DNA from: PUMD01 sp964599275
Lineage (GTDB): Bacteria; Bacillota; Sulfobacillia; SLMV01
Direction: 5' to 3'
Length of the DNA: 13,528 nt
Assembly (NCBI GenBank): GCA_964599275.1
Contig: CAZRFK010000052.1
Location: 1 to 13,528 of the forward strand
Shown: positions 1 to 7,920 of the stretch, piece by piece
How the letters are laid out: every line of letters begins with the position of its first letter
How positions within the stretch are numbered: the first letter of the stretch is position 1
The notes under the pieces: generated by a model
Seen by the model: the letters and a program-made list of their open reading frames with translations, nothing else
Database searches by the model: none
What the model was told of the DNA's origin: nothing
Program-made: the position numbers and the translations under genes

Positions 1-275
1 AGATCCTCGCCGTAAACTGATTCGAAAGCCTGCTCAAAGCCGTCTGCTGTTTTCTCTACTAATCTATCTGGTAGATCCTCCTGCAGTGCTGCGCGAAAAT
101 TCGCCGCCTGTTCGCGGCCGATCGATAAAACCTCTTCCTCAACCTGATTTGCAACAATATCAGCATTTACATGGGCCTCAACACCGGTTCGACTCAAACT
201 CCAGACGGCCACTCCCCCCACTGCAATCGATACCACCAATCCAAATGCAACACCCCAATAGAATTGTTTATGCAT
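1..275 (-). CDS. Unrecognised membrane-anchored protein, N-terminal part (runs off left edge)
   Basis: An open frame of 91 complete codons starts at ATG (275) and stays open to base 1. A purine-rich Shine-Dalgarno sequence (AAAGGGGAA) lies about 8 bases upstream of the ATG. The protein starts MHKQFYWGVAFGLVVSIAVG, giving one hydrophobic segment at about residues 6-27. An acidic, probably helical stretch follows (VEEEV, REQAANFRAAL, DLPDRLVEK). The likely topology is a single N-terminal anchor with the rest outside the membrane, or an uncleaved signal. I do not recognise the family. It lies 147 bases after fliA, further apart than any other pair in the window, so it may have its own promoter. 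In Bacillus subtilis the gene after sigD is swrB, also a single-anchor protein, but I see no sequence likeness that would justify that name. Confidence 0.75.
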   Translation of the reverse strand, partial: MHKQFYWGVAFGLVVSIAVGGVAVWSLSRTGVEAHVNADIVANQVEEEVLSIGREQAANFRAALQEDLPDRLVEKTADGFEQAFESVYGED

Positions 276-320
276 CCGCAGATTCCCCTTTCATTGATAA
301 TCTCGTGGCATTATTAGGAG

Positions 321-348
321 TCTACGGAAGTTATTATATGGGGTTTTA
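321..348 (-). promoter_or_regulatory. Candidate promoter for the gene after fliA
   Basis: Two overlapping readings are possible in the only sizeable intergenic gap. A sigma-28-like pair is TAAA (345-348) and TCCGTAGA (321-328), separated by 16 bases; the consensus is TAAA, 15 bases, GCCGATAA, so the -10 is imperfect. A perfect housekeeping -10, TATAAT, sits at 333-338, but no good -35 is found 16-19 bases upstream of it. Either would place the transcript start 40 or more bases before the ATG at 275. The sigma-28 reading is attractive because fliA is the preceding gene, but the match is weak. Confidence 0.3.
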
Positions 349-360
349 GCCCATCATACT

Positions 361-386
361 CAGCAGAGCCTACCTTCTCAGTGCTG
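361..386 (-). other. Imperfect hairpin in the fliA downstream gap
   Basis: On the minus strand CAGCA pairs with TGCTG, and inside it GAG pairs with CTC across an 8-base loop, with a CT bulge on one side. No T-run follows, so it does not look like an intrinsic terminator. It could be a weak RNA processing or stabilising structure at the 3' end of fliA, or chance. No convincing terminator is seen anywhere between fliA and the next gene, so read-through is likely. Confidence 0.25.
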
Positions 387-422
387 TTCAGTTCAAAATC
401 TCATATGATAGCAGCCTAGATA

Positions 423-1247
423 TCAGGAGTTTTCCTCAAAAAGATTCTCATTTGCACCCAGCATGCCACGTAGTTTGAGTACGGTTTTGGAATGAATTTG
501 TGAAATTCTGGATGCAGATAGATCCAGAACCTCGCCAATTTCAGCCAAGGTCAAGCCCTCGTAGTAGTAGAGCGTTAGAATGAGGCGTTCCCGTTCCTTC
601 AGATCTTTTATTGCCTCAGCCAACAACTCCTTTTGCCTTTTCCAGGAAACTGCCTCAAAAGGATCTGTTGCATTGTCATCGGGTATGAACGATAGCAGTG
701 ATGTTACTCCCCCACCATCCTCATCACTTCGCACCTCATCAAGGTAGACTAAAGAACTGCGCGACATTTGCTCTACGTCGCCCTTGAAACGCCCCAAACT
801 CACGTCGAGATATTCAGCCATTTCCTGATCTGTAGCCTGACGTCCCAATTTTTCTCGTAAGGCCTGGTAAGCTTCCTCGATCTTCCGGGTTTTTCGGCGC
901 ACTGAAGCCGGAACCCAGTCCATCTTACGCACTCCATCCAGAATGCTGCCCCTTACTCGGGTAACTGCATAGGTCTCGAACTTGATTCCTCTGGTCATGT
1001 CAAACCTCTTCAAAGCGTCAACCAGCCCGAAAATTCCATACGTCTCCAGATCTTCAGGTTGAACTTCAGGTGGCATACTCACTGCCAGCTGTCCGGCCAC
1101 ATACTTGACCAATTTCAAGTGTTTCTTGATCAGTTCGTCTCTGGCTTGCTTGTCATCTGAGCGCTTGTAGTCCATCCATAAAGAAGGATCCGCGGTAAGA
1201 TGACTGAGATCCTGTTCAGACAACGTTTCTTCCTCGTTAGTAGCCAT
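423..1247 (-). CDS. fliA: RNA polymerase sigma factor for flagellar genes (sigma-28, FliA/SigD)
   Basis: This 274-residue sigma-70-family protein directs RNA polymerase to late flagellar, chemotaxis and motility promoters. Region 2 covers about residues 38-110 with the core-binding and -10 recognition part (YGIFGLVDALKRFD, then GIKFETYAVTRVRGSILDGVR). The typical FliA/WhiG sequence DWVPASVRRK follows at about 110-119. Region 3 lies at about 120-165. Region 4 lies at about 215-262, with the helix-turn-helix LTLAEIGEVLDLSASRISQI contacting the -35 element. The length is normal for the family. The frame could begin at GTG (1268), but ATG (1247) is chosen because GGGGAGG lies 4 bases upstream of it; the GTG would place the ribosome site inside the protein. 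The gene follows the PilZ gene after 17 bases. Placing fliA last in the early operon gives the temporal switch from basal body to late genes. I saw no flgM in the window. Confidence 0.97.
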   Translation of the reverse strand: MATNEEETLSEQDLSHLTADPSLWMDYKRSDDKQARDELIKKHLKLVKYVAGQLAVSMPPEVQPEDLETYGIFGLVDALKRFDMTRGIKFETYAVTRVRGSILDGVRKMDWVPASVRRKTRKIEEAYQALREKLGRQATDQEMAEYLDVSLGRFKGDVEQMSRSSLVYLDEVRSDEDGGGVTSLLSFIPDDNATDPFEAVSWKRQKELLAEAIKDLKERERLILTLYYYEGLTLAEIGEVLDLSASRISQIHSKTVLKLRGMLGANENLFEENS

Positions 1248-1251
1248 AATT

Positions 1252-1258
1252 CCTCCCC
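1252..1258 (-). promoter_or_regulatory. Ribosome binding site that fixes the fliA start
   Basis: GGGGAGG lies 4 bases before ATG 1247, within a longer purine run (1252-1263). It lies downstream of the alternative in-frame GTG at 1268, so it rules against the longer form of FliA. Confidence 0.85.
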
Positions 1259-1264
1259 TCCCTG

Positions 1265-1933
1265 TCACTTCAAGCCTCGTCTTCGCATTTCCATTTGCTG
1301 ATGAAAAATATAAGCAGTTATGGTATCTCGTGCTTTTTCATCTATGTCTATAAACTCCAAGGCAAAACTTGTTTCTTTATCAGTGTTCTCTTTTCGACGG
1401 ACCACCCGTCCATTTGTCGATAGTTGCCTTCTGTCAAGTGTAAGGGTTAAAAGGTAAGATTCACCAACTTCAAGTTGATCACAGGTTTTCAGCAGAATTC
1501 CCCCTGCGCTTAAATCAATCGTTGTCCCTCTTCCGCTCGGCGGCCCAGAATCTTCCTCCTCACATATTTCCTTCTCCCATCGGACAGGTAGAGCGCATTC
1601 CCAGCGAAAATATTCGCGCCTCTGCACCCTCGTGAAAGAAGATGGTATGGACAGTTTCAGGGTGGGGATATTGTCGCTGAGGTGTTTTTGCAGCACCCCA
1701 CTTTGCCCCATATACAGTGCATCGCCACGGACCGCATAAATATACAGACAGTCTTTTTCTGCGACACCAAGAAATCTACCTCTGCGGCTCGGGGTAGGTA
1801 TGGAGATCCACTCATCGCCCACCTTCTGGATATAGGTGGAATACCATTTCGCTTCCTTATCATTTTCCGAACCTCTAGCCAGGTAGAGGTTGTCATTTAC
1901 TGTTAAGGTTATTTCATCGTTTTGAGACATCAT
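1265..1933 (-). CDS. ycgR: Flagellar brake protein, YcgR-type, c-di-GMP-binding PilZ domain
   Basis: This 222-residue protein has two parts. Residues 1-100 form a YcgR-like N-terminal beta domain of the type that contacts the flagellar motor. Residues 101-215 form a PilZ domain. Both c-di-GMP contact motifs are intact: RxxxR in RREYFR (105-110) and DxSxxG as DLSAGG (140-145). Known members of this family bind the stator or switch when c-di-GMP is high and slow the motor; that role is inferred here from domains and neighbourhood. The start overlaps the flhG stop in the sequence ATGATG, so either ATG (1933 or 1930) could be used. The purine stretch AGAGGCG lies a few bases upstream. Encoding the brake in the same transcript as stator, switch and sigma-28 would keep it in proportion to the motor. 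No transmembrane segment is seen, so it is probably cytoplasmic. Confidence 0.9.
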   Translation of the reverse strand: MMSQNDEITLTVNDNLYLARGSENDKEAKWYSTYIQKVGDEWISIPTPSRRGRFLGVAEKDCLYIYAVRGDALYMGQSGVLQKHLSDNIPTLKLSIPSSFTRVQRREYFRWECALPVRWEKEICEEEDSGPPSGRGTTIDLSAGGILLKTCDQLEVGESYLLTLTLDRRQLSTNGRVVRRKENTDKETSFALEFIDIDEKARDTITAYIFHQQMEMRRRGLK

Positions 1934-2832
1934 CTCGCCTCTTTCGATACTAAGCCGCGCATATGATCGGCCAATCTGTTCAAAAAGCCTTTAGCTGCCC
2001 CGGCAGTTTGTTTGTCGTCACCATCTATTACTTCCGCCAGCTGCACGATGCTTCGGGCTGCCCTGCTTTTTGGATAGATTTCAACCAGCGGGGTCTGTCG
2101 CTGAACAGCTTTTCTTACAGCCTTATCTTCAGGTATCCATCCGAGAAATCGGGCTTCTGTAGAGAGGAATTTGACCATCATGTTGTCGATTGCTGAAAAA
2201 GTTCTTCGGGCAGTCTTTTCATTTGAGCGATTGATGAGCATGCCAATATCCCTATCGCCGTCCAATGCTTCTACCTGCTTTATTGTTCGATAGGCATCCA
2301 TTACAGAAGTTGGTTCTGGTACAACAACCATCAGGACAAGTTCAGCGGCCGCCAGCAAACCGGTAACCGCAGGGGACGTCCCTGCCTGAGTGTCGATTAT
2401 CAAGTAGTCCAACTGCGATACCTGATGCGCCAGTGTTTGCAGAAAACGTCTGGCTTCTTCAGGTTGTGGGGGACGGTCTCCCCACAGATCTCCACCTGCA
2501 AGCAGACTGACTTTTTCTGTGAGTGGATGAAGCGCAGCTTGAGCATCACAGCGGCCGGCTACCACATCAGCTATGCTCCACTGGGGAGCGCATCCAACAA
2601 GAATGTCCAGGTTGGGTAATCCGAAGTCGGTGTCAAGGACCACTACTTTATGATTATTTTGTCCCAGACTCAGCGCCAGATTCAGACTGATATTGCTCTT
2701 CCCCACTCCGCCCTTTCCTCCGCTGACAGCTATGAAACGCGCGCCACGACAATTGCTGTTACTCGTTTTGTTACGAGAATGCTGAACCATTTCCCGCAGA
2801 GATTGTGCCTGATCACGATGTCGTGACATCAT
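1930..2832 (-). CDS. flhG: Flagellar number regulator FlhG (FleN/YlxH), MinD/ParA-type ATPase
   Basis: This 300-residue P-loop ATPase limits flagellar number and acts with FlhF on C-ring placement. The N-terminal activator helix DQAQSLREM (residues 7-15) is the conserved element that stimulates the FlhF GTPase. The deviant Walker A motif GGKGGVGKSN lies at 38-47. The A' segment LDTDFGLPNLD lies at about 66-76. The Walker B region is LDYLIIDTQAG. A likely membrane-targeting amphipathic helix near the C terminus reads FLNRLADHMRGLV. Length and motifs are typical of the family. It overlaps the end of flhF in the sequence ATGATG, with AAGGAG 5 bases before the first ATG (2832) and 8 before the second (2829); either start gives nearly the same protein. 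The overlap implies coupled translation, as expected for proteins that work as a pair. Confidence 0.96.
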   Translation of the reverse strand: MMSRHRDQAQSLREMVQHSRNKTSNSNCRGARFIAVSGGKGGVGKSNISLNLALSLGQNNHKVVVLDTDFGLPNLDILVGCAPQWSIADVVAGRCDAQAALHPLTEKVSLLAGGDLWGDRPPQPEEARRFLQTLAHQVSQLDYLIIDTQAGTSPAVTGLLAAAELVLMVVVPEPTSVMDAYRTIKQVEALDGDRDIGMLINRSNEKTARRTFSAIDNMMVKFLSTEARFLGWIPEDKAVRKAVQRQTPLVEIYPKSRAARSIVQLAEVIDGDDKQTAGAAKGFLNRLADHMRGLVSKEAR

Positions 2833-3923
2833 ACCATCTCCTTCAGAAGAAGCTCCGATAATACTTCCGGAGCTTGACCAATGTCTCCGGGAACGTTCTG
2901 TCCGGTACTGATATAAGATAGAGGAACTCCAGCCCTGTTGGCCAATGCTACAGCTCTACCCGGTGCTTCGCTTTCGTCAATCTTGGTTAGAAGCAGCCGG
3001 TCAAATCCGATATCCCGGTATACGCCAAACACCGAATCTGCTTTTTTCTCTGTAGTGTCCACGTTCAAAACCAGGTGCGTTTCATCAAGTTCAATTTGGT
3101 GTAGAAACTTCTCCAATTCTGTAACTCGCTCTTTATTTCGATGGCTCCGACCTGCGGTGTCGACAAAAATTACCCGACAGTGGAGCAAACGCTTTACAGC
3201 CGTTTGCAGCTCATCGGGTTCAAAAACGACTTCCAGCGGCACTTTAAGAATTCGGGAGTAGCTGCGGAGCTGTTCCACTGCACCAATACGGAAAGTGTCG
3301 AGGGTAATAAGGCCGACCTGCATCTCCTCTCTCAGCGACATCATGGCCGCCAGTTTGGCGCAGGTCGTCGTTTTTCCAGAACCAGTGGGGCCCACAAGCG
3401 CCACAACTAAACAATCCCCCTGCTCGTTTGTGGGAACCTTTATTGGCGTAGAACGCGGCCACAACTCCTGCTTCCGCAAGGGATTGCCATTGTCTCCAGT
3501 TTGAAGCCTCCGGACCAGTCTGTAAGCCCATTCTTTGGGCACTCCCTGATTTAGAAGATGGTTCATCTCACCGGTTTCAGGGAGTTCTTTGTTTTTATCC
3601 TCTCTTTGCGATGCATCAGGAGATTCAGCCTTACAAGGAATTGTTTTCGATTGGTTTTCTCCCGAATGACAACTGCTTTTCGGGGAAGTTCTAATAGCGT
3701 CAGACTTACATTTCGGCTCCATTTTTCTTGAATTTTGCTGCTGCAGTTCAGATCTGTCAGGTATGGCGACCGTTATCTCTACCTGACGTGGCCTGAACCA
3801 ACCCCAAAAGCCCGGTCGGCGGACTGAGCGGCTGCCCATAAGTTGTACATCCTCACTAAATTCTTCTTTTATCTCCTGCAATAATTCGTCAACAGAATCA
3901 CCGCGAAGATTCTTTATCCTCAC
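2829..3923 (-). CDS. flhF: Flagellar biosynthesis GTPase FlhF (SRP family)
   Basis: This 364-residue SRP-type GTPase marks the site of flagellar assembly. Residues 1-56 form the short FlhF B domain (start MRIKNLRGDSVDELLQEIKE). Residues about 57-118 are a polar linker rich in Ser, Lys and Gln and probably disordered. The N domain lies at about 119-165. The NG GTPase core follows with all motifs: G1 GPTGSGKTTT (178-187), DTFRIGA (209-215), G3 DTAGR (255-259) and G4 TKID (313-316). The start is GTG, overlapping the flhA stop as GTGA, with GGAAGGTGG about 7 bases upstream. The order flhA-flhF-flhG is the usual one and the FlhG activator helix is present in the next gene. Nothing is truncated; only the linker varies, as it does across the family. 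Confidence 0.97.
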   Translation of the reverse strand: MRIKNLRGDSVDELLQEIKEEFSEDVQLMGSRSVRRPGFWGWFRPRQVEITVAIPDRSELQQQNSRKMEPKCKSDAIRTSPKSSCHSGENQSKTIPCKAESPDASQREDKNKELPETGEMNHLLNQGVPKEWAYRLVRRLQTGDNGNPLRKQELWPRSTPIKVPTNEQGDCLVVALVGPTGSGKTTTCAKLAAMMSLREEMQVGLITLDTFRIGAVEQLRSYSRILKVPLEVVFEPDELQTAVKRLLHCRVIFVDTAGRSHRNKERVTELEKFLHQIELDETHLVLNVDTTEKKADSVFGVYRDIGFDRLLLTKIDESEAPGRAVALANRAGVPLSYISTGQNVPGDIGQAPEVLSELLLKEMV

Positions 3924-5989
3924 TGAAAGGCCACCTTCCCAACTGCCTCAATTTCTATCGAAGGTTCTATCTCCTGATAGGACACGACCGTTAGTCCCTC
4001 GATAACCTGCTCGGTTATCCGTTTGAAATAGAACCTTACACCGGGTGACGTCAACACAACAGGTTCCATACCCTGCTGCATGCACTGGTCTACCTGCTGC
4101 TGAGCATTTGAGATGATGTTTGACTGCACATCGGGATCTAAAGCAACAAAGGTGCCGTTTTCAGTCTTCTCCACAGCATTCAGGATGCCTTCTTCGACCT
4201 GTGGGCCGACAACAATTACCCGCAGCCTACCTTCCTGTACCGGAAGCATTTGACTGATAGTGCGGTAAAGAGATTGACGAACCATCTCTGAGAGCTGATC
4301 GGGATCGCCAACAGTGGGTCCATAATCGGCCAGGGTTTCAAAAATGGTGAGTAAGTCACGCACTGGAATTTCTTCACGGAGTAAATTTTGCAGCACTTTT
4401 TGAATATCTCCCAGACTCATCACATCGGGTACCAGCTCATCCACCACAGCGGGGGCAGATTCCCTTATTGCGTCTACGATTACCTTGACCTCCTGACGAG
4501 AAATCAGTTCATGTGCGTGGCTTTTTAAAACTTCCCCCAGGTGGGTCATCAGGACAGAGATTGGATCAACAACGGTGTGTCCGAGGCGTTCTGCTTTGTC
4601 CCGCTGCTGCGGCGAAATCCATTTTGCTGGTAGACCGAAAGCTGGTTCGGTCGTTTGCAGACCGGACAGCTCTCCCTCGGTTCCTCCTGCTTCCATAGCC
4701 ATCAGTCTGTCAGCCATGAGTTCGCCGCGTGCCACATCAGCACCCCGCAATTTGATGACATATTCATTGGCATCGAGAGCCATATTGTCCCTGAGGCGGA
4801 CCAGGGGTAAGACCATTCCCAGTTCCGTGGCCAATTGCCGACGCAGTGCGCCAATTCTTTCCATAAGATCATCGTTTTCATCCCCCTGAGCCAGAGGCAA
4901 AAGGCCATATCCTATTTCTACAGAGACCGGATCAACCTGCAGCATCCTTGCCATTTCTTCAGGGCCATCAGGTCTTTCTGTCTGCTTTTCGGCCTCTTCA
5001 GCTTCTTCTTGTTGTTTTTCCTGTTCGTCCATCACCTTCAGATTGCGGGCAAAAAATGTGGCTAGGCCGGCAAGGATTAGAAATGGAAAAGCCGGTAAAC
5101 CCGGCACTATTCCCAGGATGAATAGAACTGCTGATGTTATGTAAAGGGCTCTTGGTTCCTGCAACAGCTGACTTATTACGTCATTTCCCAGATCCACTTC
5201 GCTTGCTGCCCGAGTCACTACGATGCCGGTAGCCACAGAAATCAACAGGGCTGGAATCTGACTGACCAATCCATCTCCAACGGTCAGCAGCGTGTAGGTT
5301 GATAAAGCATCAGCAAAAGACATTCCATTTTGAAATACTCCGACTATGAGTCCGCCGATCATATTGATAGTAGTGATAACGATAGCGGCGATTGCATCTC
5401 CCTTTACAAACTTACTGGCTCCATCCATCGCTCCATAAAAGTCTGCCTCGCGCTCGATATCTCTCCTGCGTTTTGTTGCCTGGCGGTCATCAATAAGACC
5501 CGCATTTAGGTCAGCATCGATGCTCATCTGTTTTCCAGGCATGGCATCCAGGGTAAACCGCGCTGCTACTTCGGCAACCCTCTCTGCGCCTCTGGTAATG
5601 ACCACAAACTGAATGACTACCAGGATGACGAAGACGACAAAACCGACAACCGGGTTTCCACCGACGACAAAGTGACCGAACTGGCTGATAACTTCCCCTG
5701 CATAAGCATCCAGTAAAATCAGGCGGGTGGAAGAAACATTGAGTGCCAGCCGCATAAGAGTTGTCAGAAGAAGCAGACTTGGGAAAATGGCAAACTCCAG
5801 CGGCTCAGTGGTGTAGGTGGTGACCAGTACTACCACCATTGCAAAAGTGAGATTGAAGATAAGCAGTACATCAAGAATCTGGGGCATCATGGGAATGACC
5901 ATCATAATAACTATCAATAGTATAAGGCCGGCAATAGCCAGATCCCCGTATTGAAGCAGTCCTTCGAGAATTTTGGTTCCAGTTTGCAT
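3920..5989 (-). CDS. flhA: Flagellar type III export gate protein FlhA
   Basis: This 689-residue protein forms the nonameric export gate and chaperone-substrate docking ring, and uses the proton motive force. Residues 15-315 hold about eight transmembrane segments. The family signature lies at 133-164 (RGAERVAEVAARFTLDAMPG, then KQMSIDADLNAG). The conserved GDGLVSQIPALLIS lies at 238-251. A Glu/Gln-rich linker (about 320-345) leads to the cytosolic domain at about 350-689, with VSVEIGYGLLPL near its start. The length is normal for the family. The start ATG overlaps the flhB stop by one base (TAATG), and GGGGGAGGTG lies about 10 bases upstream. No key residue appears to be missing. The low-complexity acidic linker is the only variable section. 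Confidence 0.98.
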   Translation of the reverse strand: MQTGTKILEGLLQYGDLAIAGLILLIVIMMVIPMMPQILDVLLIFNLTFAMVVVLVTTYTTEPLEFAIFPSLLLLTTLMRLALNVSSTRLILLDAYAGEVISQFGHFVVGGNPVVGFVVFVILVVIQFVVITRGAERVAEVAARFTLDAMPGKQMSIDADLNAGLIDDRQATKRRRDIEREADFYGAMDGASKFVKGDAIAAIVITTINMIGGLIVGVFQNGMSFADALSTYTLLTVGDGLVSQIPALLISVATGIVVTRAASEVDLGNDVISQLLQEPRALYITSAVLFILGIVPGLPAFPFLILAGLATFFARNLKVMDEQEKQQEEAEEAEKQTERPDGPEEMARMLQVDPVSVEIGYGLLPLAQGDENDDLMERIGALRRQLATELGMVLPLVRLRDNMALDANEYVIKLRGADVARGELMADRLMAMEAGGTEGELSGLQTTEPAFGLPAKWISPQQRDKAERLGHTVVDPISVLMTHLGEVLKSHAHELISRQEVKVIVDAIRESAPAVVDELVPDVMSLGDIQKVLQNLLREEIPVRDLLTIFETLADYGPTVGDPDQLSEMVRQSLYRTISQMLPVQEGRLRVIVVGPQVEEGILNAVEKTENGTFVALDPDVQSNIISNAQQQVDQCMQQGMEPVVLTSPGVRFYFKRITEQVIEGLTVVSYQEIEPSIEIEAVGKVAFQ

Positions 5990-7098
5990 TATCCGCGAAC
6001 ACCTCCCCCTGTGCGTCTATTTTCCTGCCATACAAGGGCCAGTACTTCAGCCACCGCCTTGTAAAGATCTGCAGGTATGTATTCACTGATCTCCCCCATC
6101 TGATAAAGTGCTCGGGCCAAGGGAGGGCGACGACGTACAGATACTCCATTATCTTTGGCAATCTGTCTGATCCGCCCGGCAAGCAACCCTCTTCCTTTTG
6201 CAACTACCAGAGGAGCCTCCATCTCATCCATCTCGTACTTCAAAGCGACTGCATAATGCGTGGGGTTGGTTACCACTACATCAGCATCGGGTACATCACT
6301 CATCATTCGCTGTCTTGACGCTTGCTGCTGCATACTTTTACGGCGGCTGAGGATCTGCGGGTCACCCTCAGTTTCCTTGCGTTCTTCTTTTAACTCACGT
6401 GGGGTCATCTTTATCTGCTTTTCGAATTCTAAACGTTCGTAAACATAGTCGGCTGCTCCCACAACAGCCAAAACAGCGAGACATCGGAAAACCAGATGCT
6501 GAAGTACTGATGCCGTTTCATTCAAGGCAGCCACAAGAGGCATGTCTAGCAGTCCTATGAACTGTCCGAACTCAGAAGAAATGGTCACATATCCGACATA
6601 CCCGACAGCTGCAATTTTAATTAATGCTTTAAAAAGGTTAGTTAATGCGCGCAGGGAGACGAGCTTCTTGGCACCCTCTATTGGATTTATCCGGCTCAAA
6701 TCAGGACTTACGGATTTTGGACTGAACACCAGCCCGGTCTGCAGCAGTGTTCCCGCTGAAGCGCAAAGCAGCGAAACAGTCAACATTGGTGCAATCAGAG
6801 ACAGGATCCTCCATAGAACGTCTGACAGAAGTTTTGCAAGTTGAGCTGTATCCCATCCCCCCTCCGGTGTAAAAGTAAATGCCCAGCTAGCGAACTGCCT
6901 CATCTGACTGCTGATGTTGGGAATCATGTACCATAAAAGAAGAAACATGGCCAAAAGCATACTCACAGAAATAACCTCCTGACTTTGAAAGACATGTCCT
7001 TCCTCCCGCATCTTTCGGCGCTTGCGAGGAGTAGGATCCTCGGTGGGTTCTTCGCCGTCATTTTTTGCAAATAATTGAAGATACATTTTTCTTTTCAA
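5989..7098 (-). CDS. flhB: Flagellar export switch protein FlhB
   Basis: FlhB sits beside the FliPQR pore and switches export from rod/hook to filament substrates by cleaving itself. About four transmembrane segments lie in residues 40-215. The cytosolic domain contains the linker sequence KMTPRELKEERKETEGDP and the autocleavage motif NPTH (about residues 278-281 from the TTG). The frame is open far upstream into fliR, but that part has no FlhB likeness. The start used here is TTG 7098, because the resulting LKRKMYLQLFAKN lines up with the Bacillus start MKLRVDLQFFA. GTG 7101 (one-base overlap with the fliR TAG, AGGG 7 bases upstream) and ATG 7086 (no clear ribosome site) are alternatives. 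An oddity is that the usual ENPPLAR segment reads RRRPPLAR. Confidence 0.95.
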   Translation of the reverse strand: MKRKMYLQLFAKNDGEEPTEDPTPRKRRKMREEGHVFQSQEVISVSMLLAMFLLLWYMIPNISSQMRQFASWAFTFTPEGGWDTAQLAKLLSDVLWRILSLIAPMLTVSLLCASAGTLLQTGLVFSPKSVSPDLSRINPIEGAKKLVSLRALTNLFKALIKIAAVGYVGYVTISSEFGQFIGLLDMPLVAALNETASVLQHLVFRCLAVLAVVGAADYVYERLEFEKQIKMTPRELKEERKETEGDPQILSRRKSMQQQASRQRMMSDVPDADVVVTNPTHYAVALKYEMDEMEAPLVVAKGRGLLAGRIRQIAKDNGVSVRRRPPLARALYQMGEISEYIPADLYKAVAEVLALVWQENRRTGGGVRG

Positions 7099-7100
7099 CA

Positions 7101-7886
7101 CTACCACGCCCTGAGTATTCGCATTAGCTGATCCAATTGATCTATTGTCTGACCTCTCAAAAAAGCGCCGTAAACGGGAACACCAGCAAGAAGGATAACG
7201 AATCCCATCAATATTCTGAGCGGGATCCCCAGCACGAATATATTGAGCTGGGGCATGGTGCGTGCCAATACTCCCATGGCAACTGCTGTGGCAAATAGAC
7301 AGCCAAGTACTGGAAGGCTCAACTGTATTGCTGCAGAGAACATCCAACTGACCAATTCAAACATGGGAGATAAAGCTTGCGGAGTGAACGGTGCACCCAG
7401 TGGTGCATGGGTAAAACTCTCCCGGAGAATTCTCAGAAGATGATGATGGCCGTTCACCCCAACAAAAATTATCAGGGTAAAAAGGTACAAATAGTTGCCC
7501 ATCAGTGGAATGTTGGTGCCAAACTGAGGATCGATTTCACTGGCGGTAAAAAAGCCCATCTGGTAATCAAGAAACTGTCCGGCCATCTGTCCGACCACTA
7601 TTATCACATAGGCACTGAATCCAAGCGCCACACCCAGAGTTATTTCCCTTACAGCCAGCAACGCAAACTGCAGCATTTCCAATCGACCTGCCAACAGTGG
7701 TACAGCATCCATGATCAGACCTGGGCCGAGCATTGCTGCAGTTAATAATGCCAGGAAAATCTGCACCGTTATGGGGCAATAAGGCCTGGAAAACAGAGGA
7801 AAAATGGTGAAAAACCCGCTCATGCGCAAAAACACCAGCATGAAAGCGAGCCCTGCCGGCCAGGGCCAATCTAATGTTAGCTGCAC
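7101..7886 (-). CDS. fliR: Flagellar export gate protein FliR
   Basis: This 261-residue membrane protein of the FliPQR export pore contributes one subunit to the helical gate. Several long hydrophobic helices are visible. Typical FliR features include a start with an early hydrophobic segment (LAFMLVFLRMSGFFTIFPLF), the pair LDYQMGFFTASEIDPQFG, and the C-terminal segment PQLNIFVLGIPLRILMGF. The start is GTG, with the strong site GGAGGTGA 6 bases upstream, 34 bases after the fliQ stop. The length is usual for the family. The stop codon TAG overlaps or adjoins the likely starts of flhB, which suggests coupled translation of two proteins that contact each other in the gate. Confidence 0.96.
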   Translation of the reverse strand: MQLTLDWPWPAGLAFMLVFLRMSGFFTIFPLFSRPYCPITVQIFLALLTAAMLGPGLIMDAVPLLAGRLEMLQFALLAVREITLGVALGFSAYVIIVVGQMAGQFLDYQMGFFTASEIDPQFGTNIPLMGNYLYLFTLIIFVGVNGHHHLLRILRESFTHAPLGAPFTPQALSPMFELVSWMFSAAIQLSLPVLGCLFATAVAMGVLARTMPQLNIFVLGIPLRILMGFVILLAGVPVYGAFLRGQTIDQLDQLMRILRAW

Positions 7887-7920
7887 TGACTTTCACCTCC
7901 GTATTTCCCGCATAAGTCTA

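Noticed and set aside
86..349. Plus-strand open frame of 87 codons at the left edge
   Set aside because: It lies antisense to the well-supported minus-strand gene at 1-275, has no ribosome site, and its product is low-complexity (Pro/Gln/His) with no recognisable fold.
338..354. ATGGG...CCCAT inverted repeat as a terminator after fliA
   Set aside because: The stem is only 5 base pairs and no T-run follows on the minus strand.
1965..1996. Sigma-28-like sequence TAAA ... GCCGATCA on the minus strand at the end of flhG, ahead of the PilZ gene
   Set aside because: The spacing between the two parts is 18 bases rather than about 15, and the sequence is explained by the conserved FlhG C-terminal helix FLNRLADHM.
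4575..5065. Plus-strand frames antisense to flhA
   Set aside because: They are shadows of a highly conserved gene, without ribosome sites or recognisable products.
7099..7347. N-terminal extension of flhB to 7347
   Set aside because: The extra residues are Cys/Ser/His-rich, show no likeness to FlhB, and lie antiphase inside fliR; the real start is near 7098.
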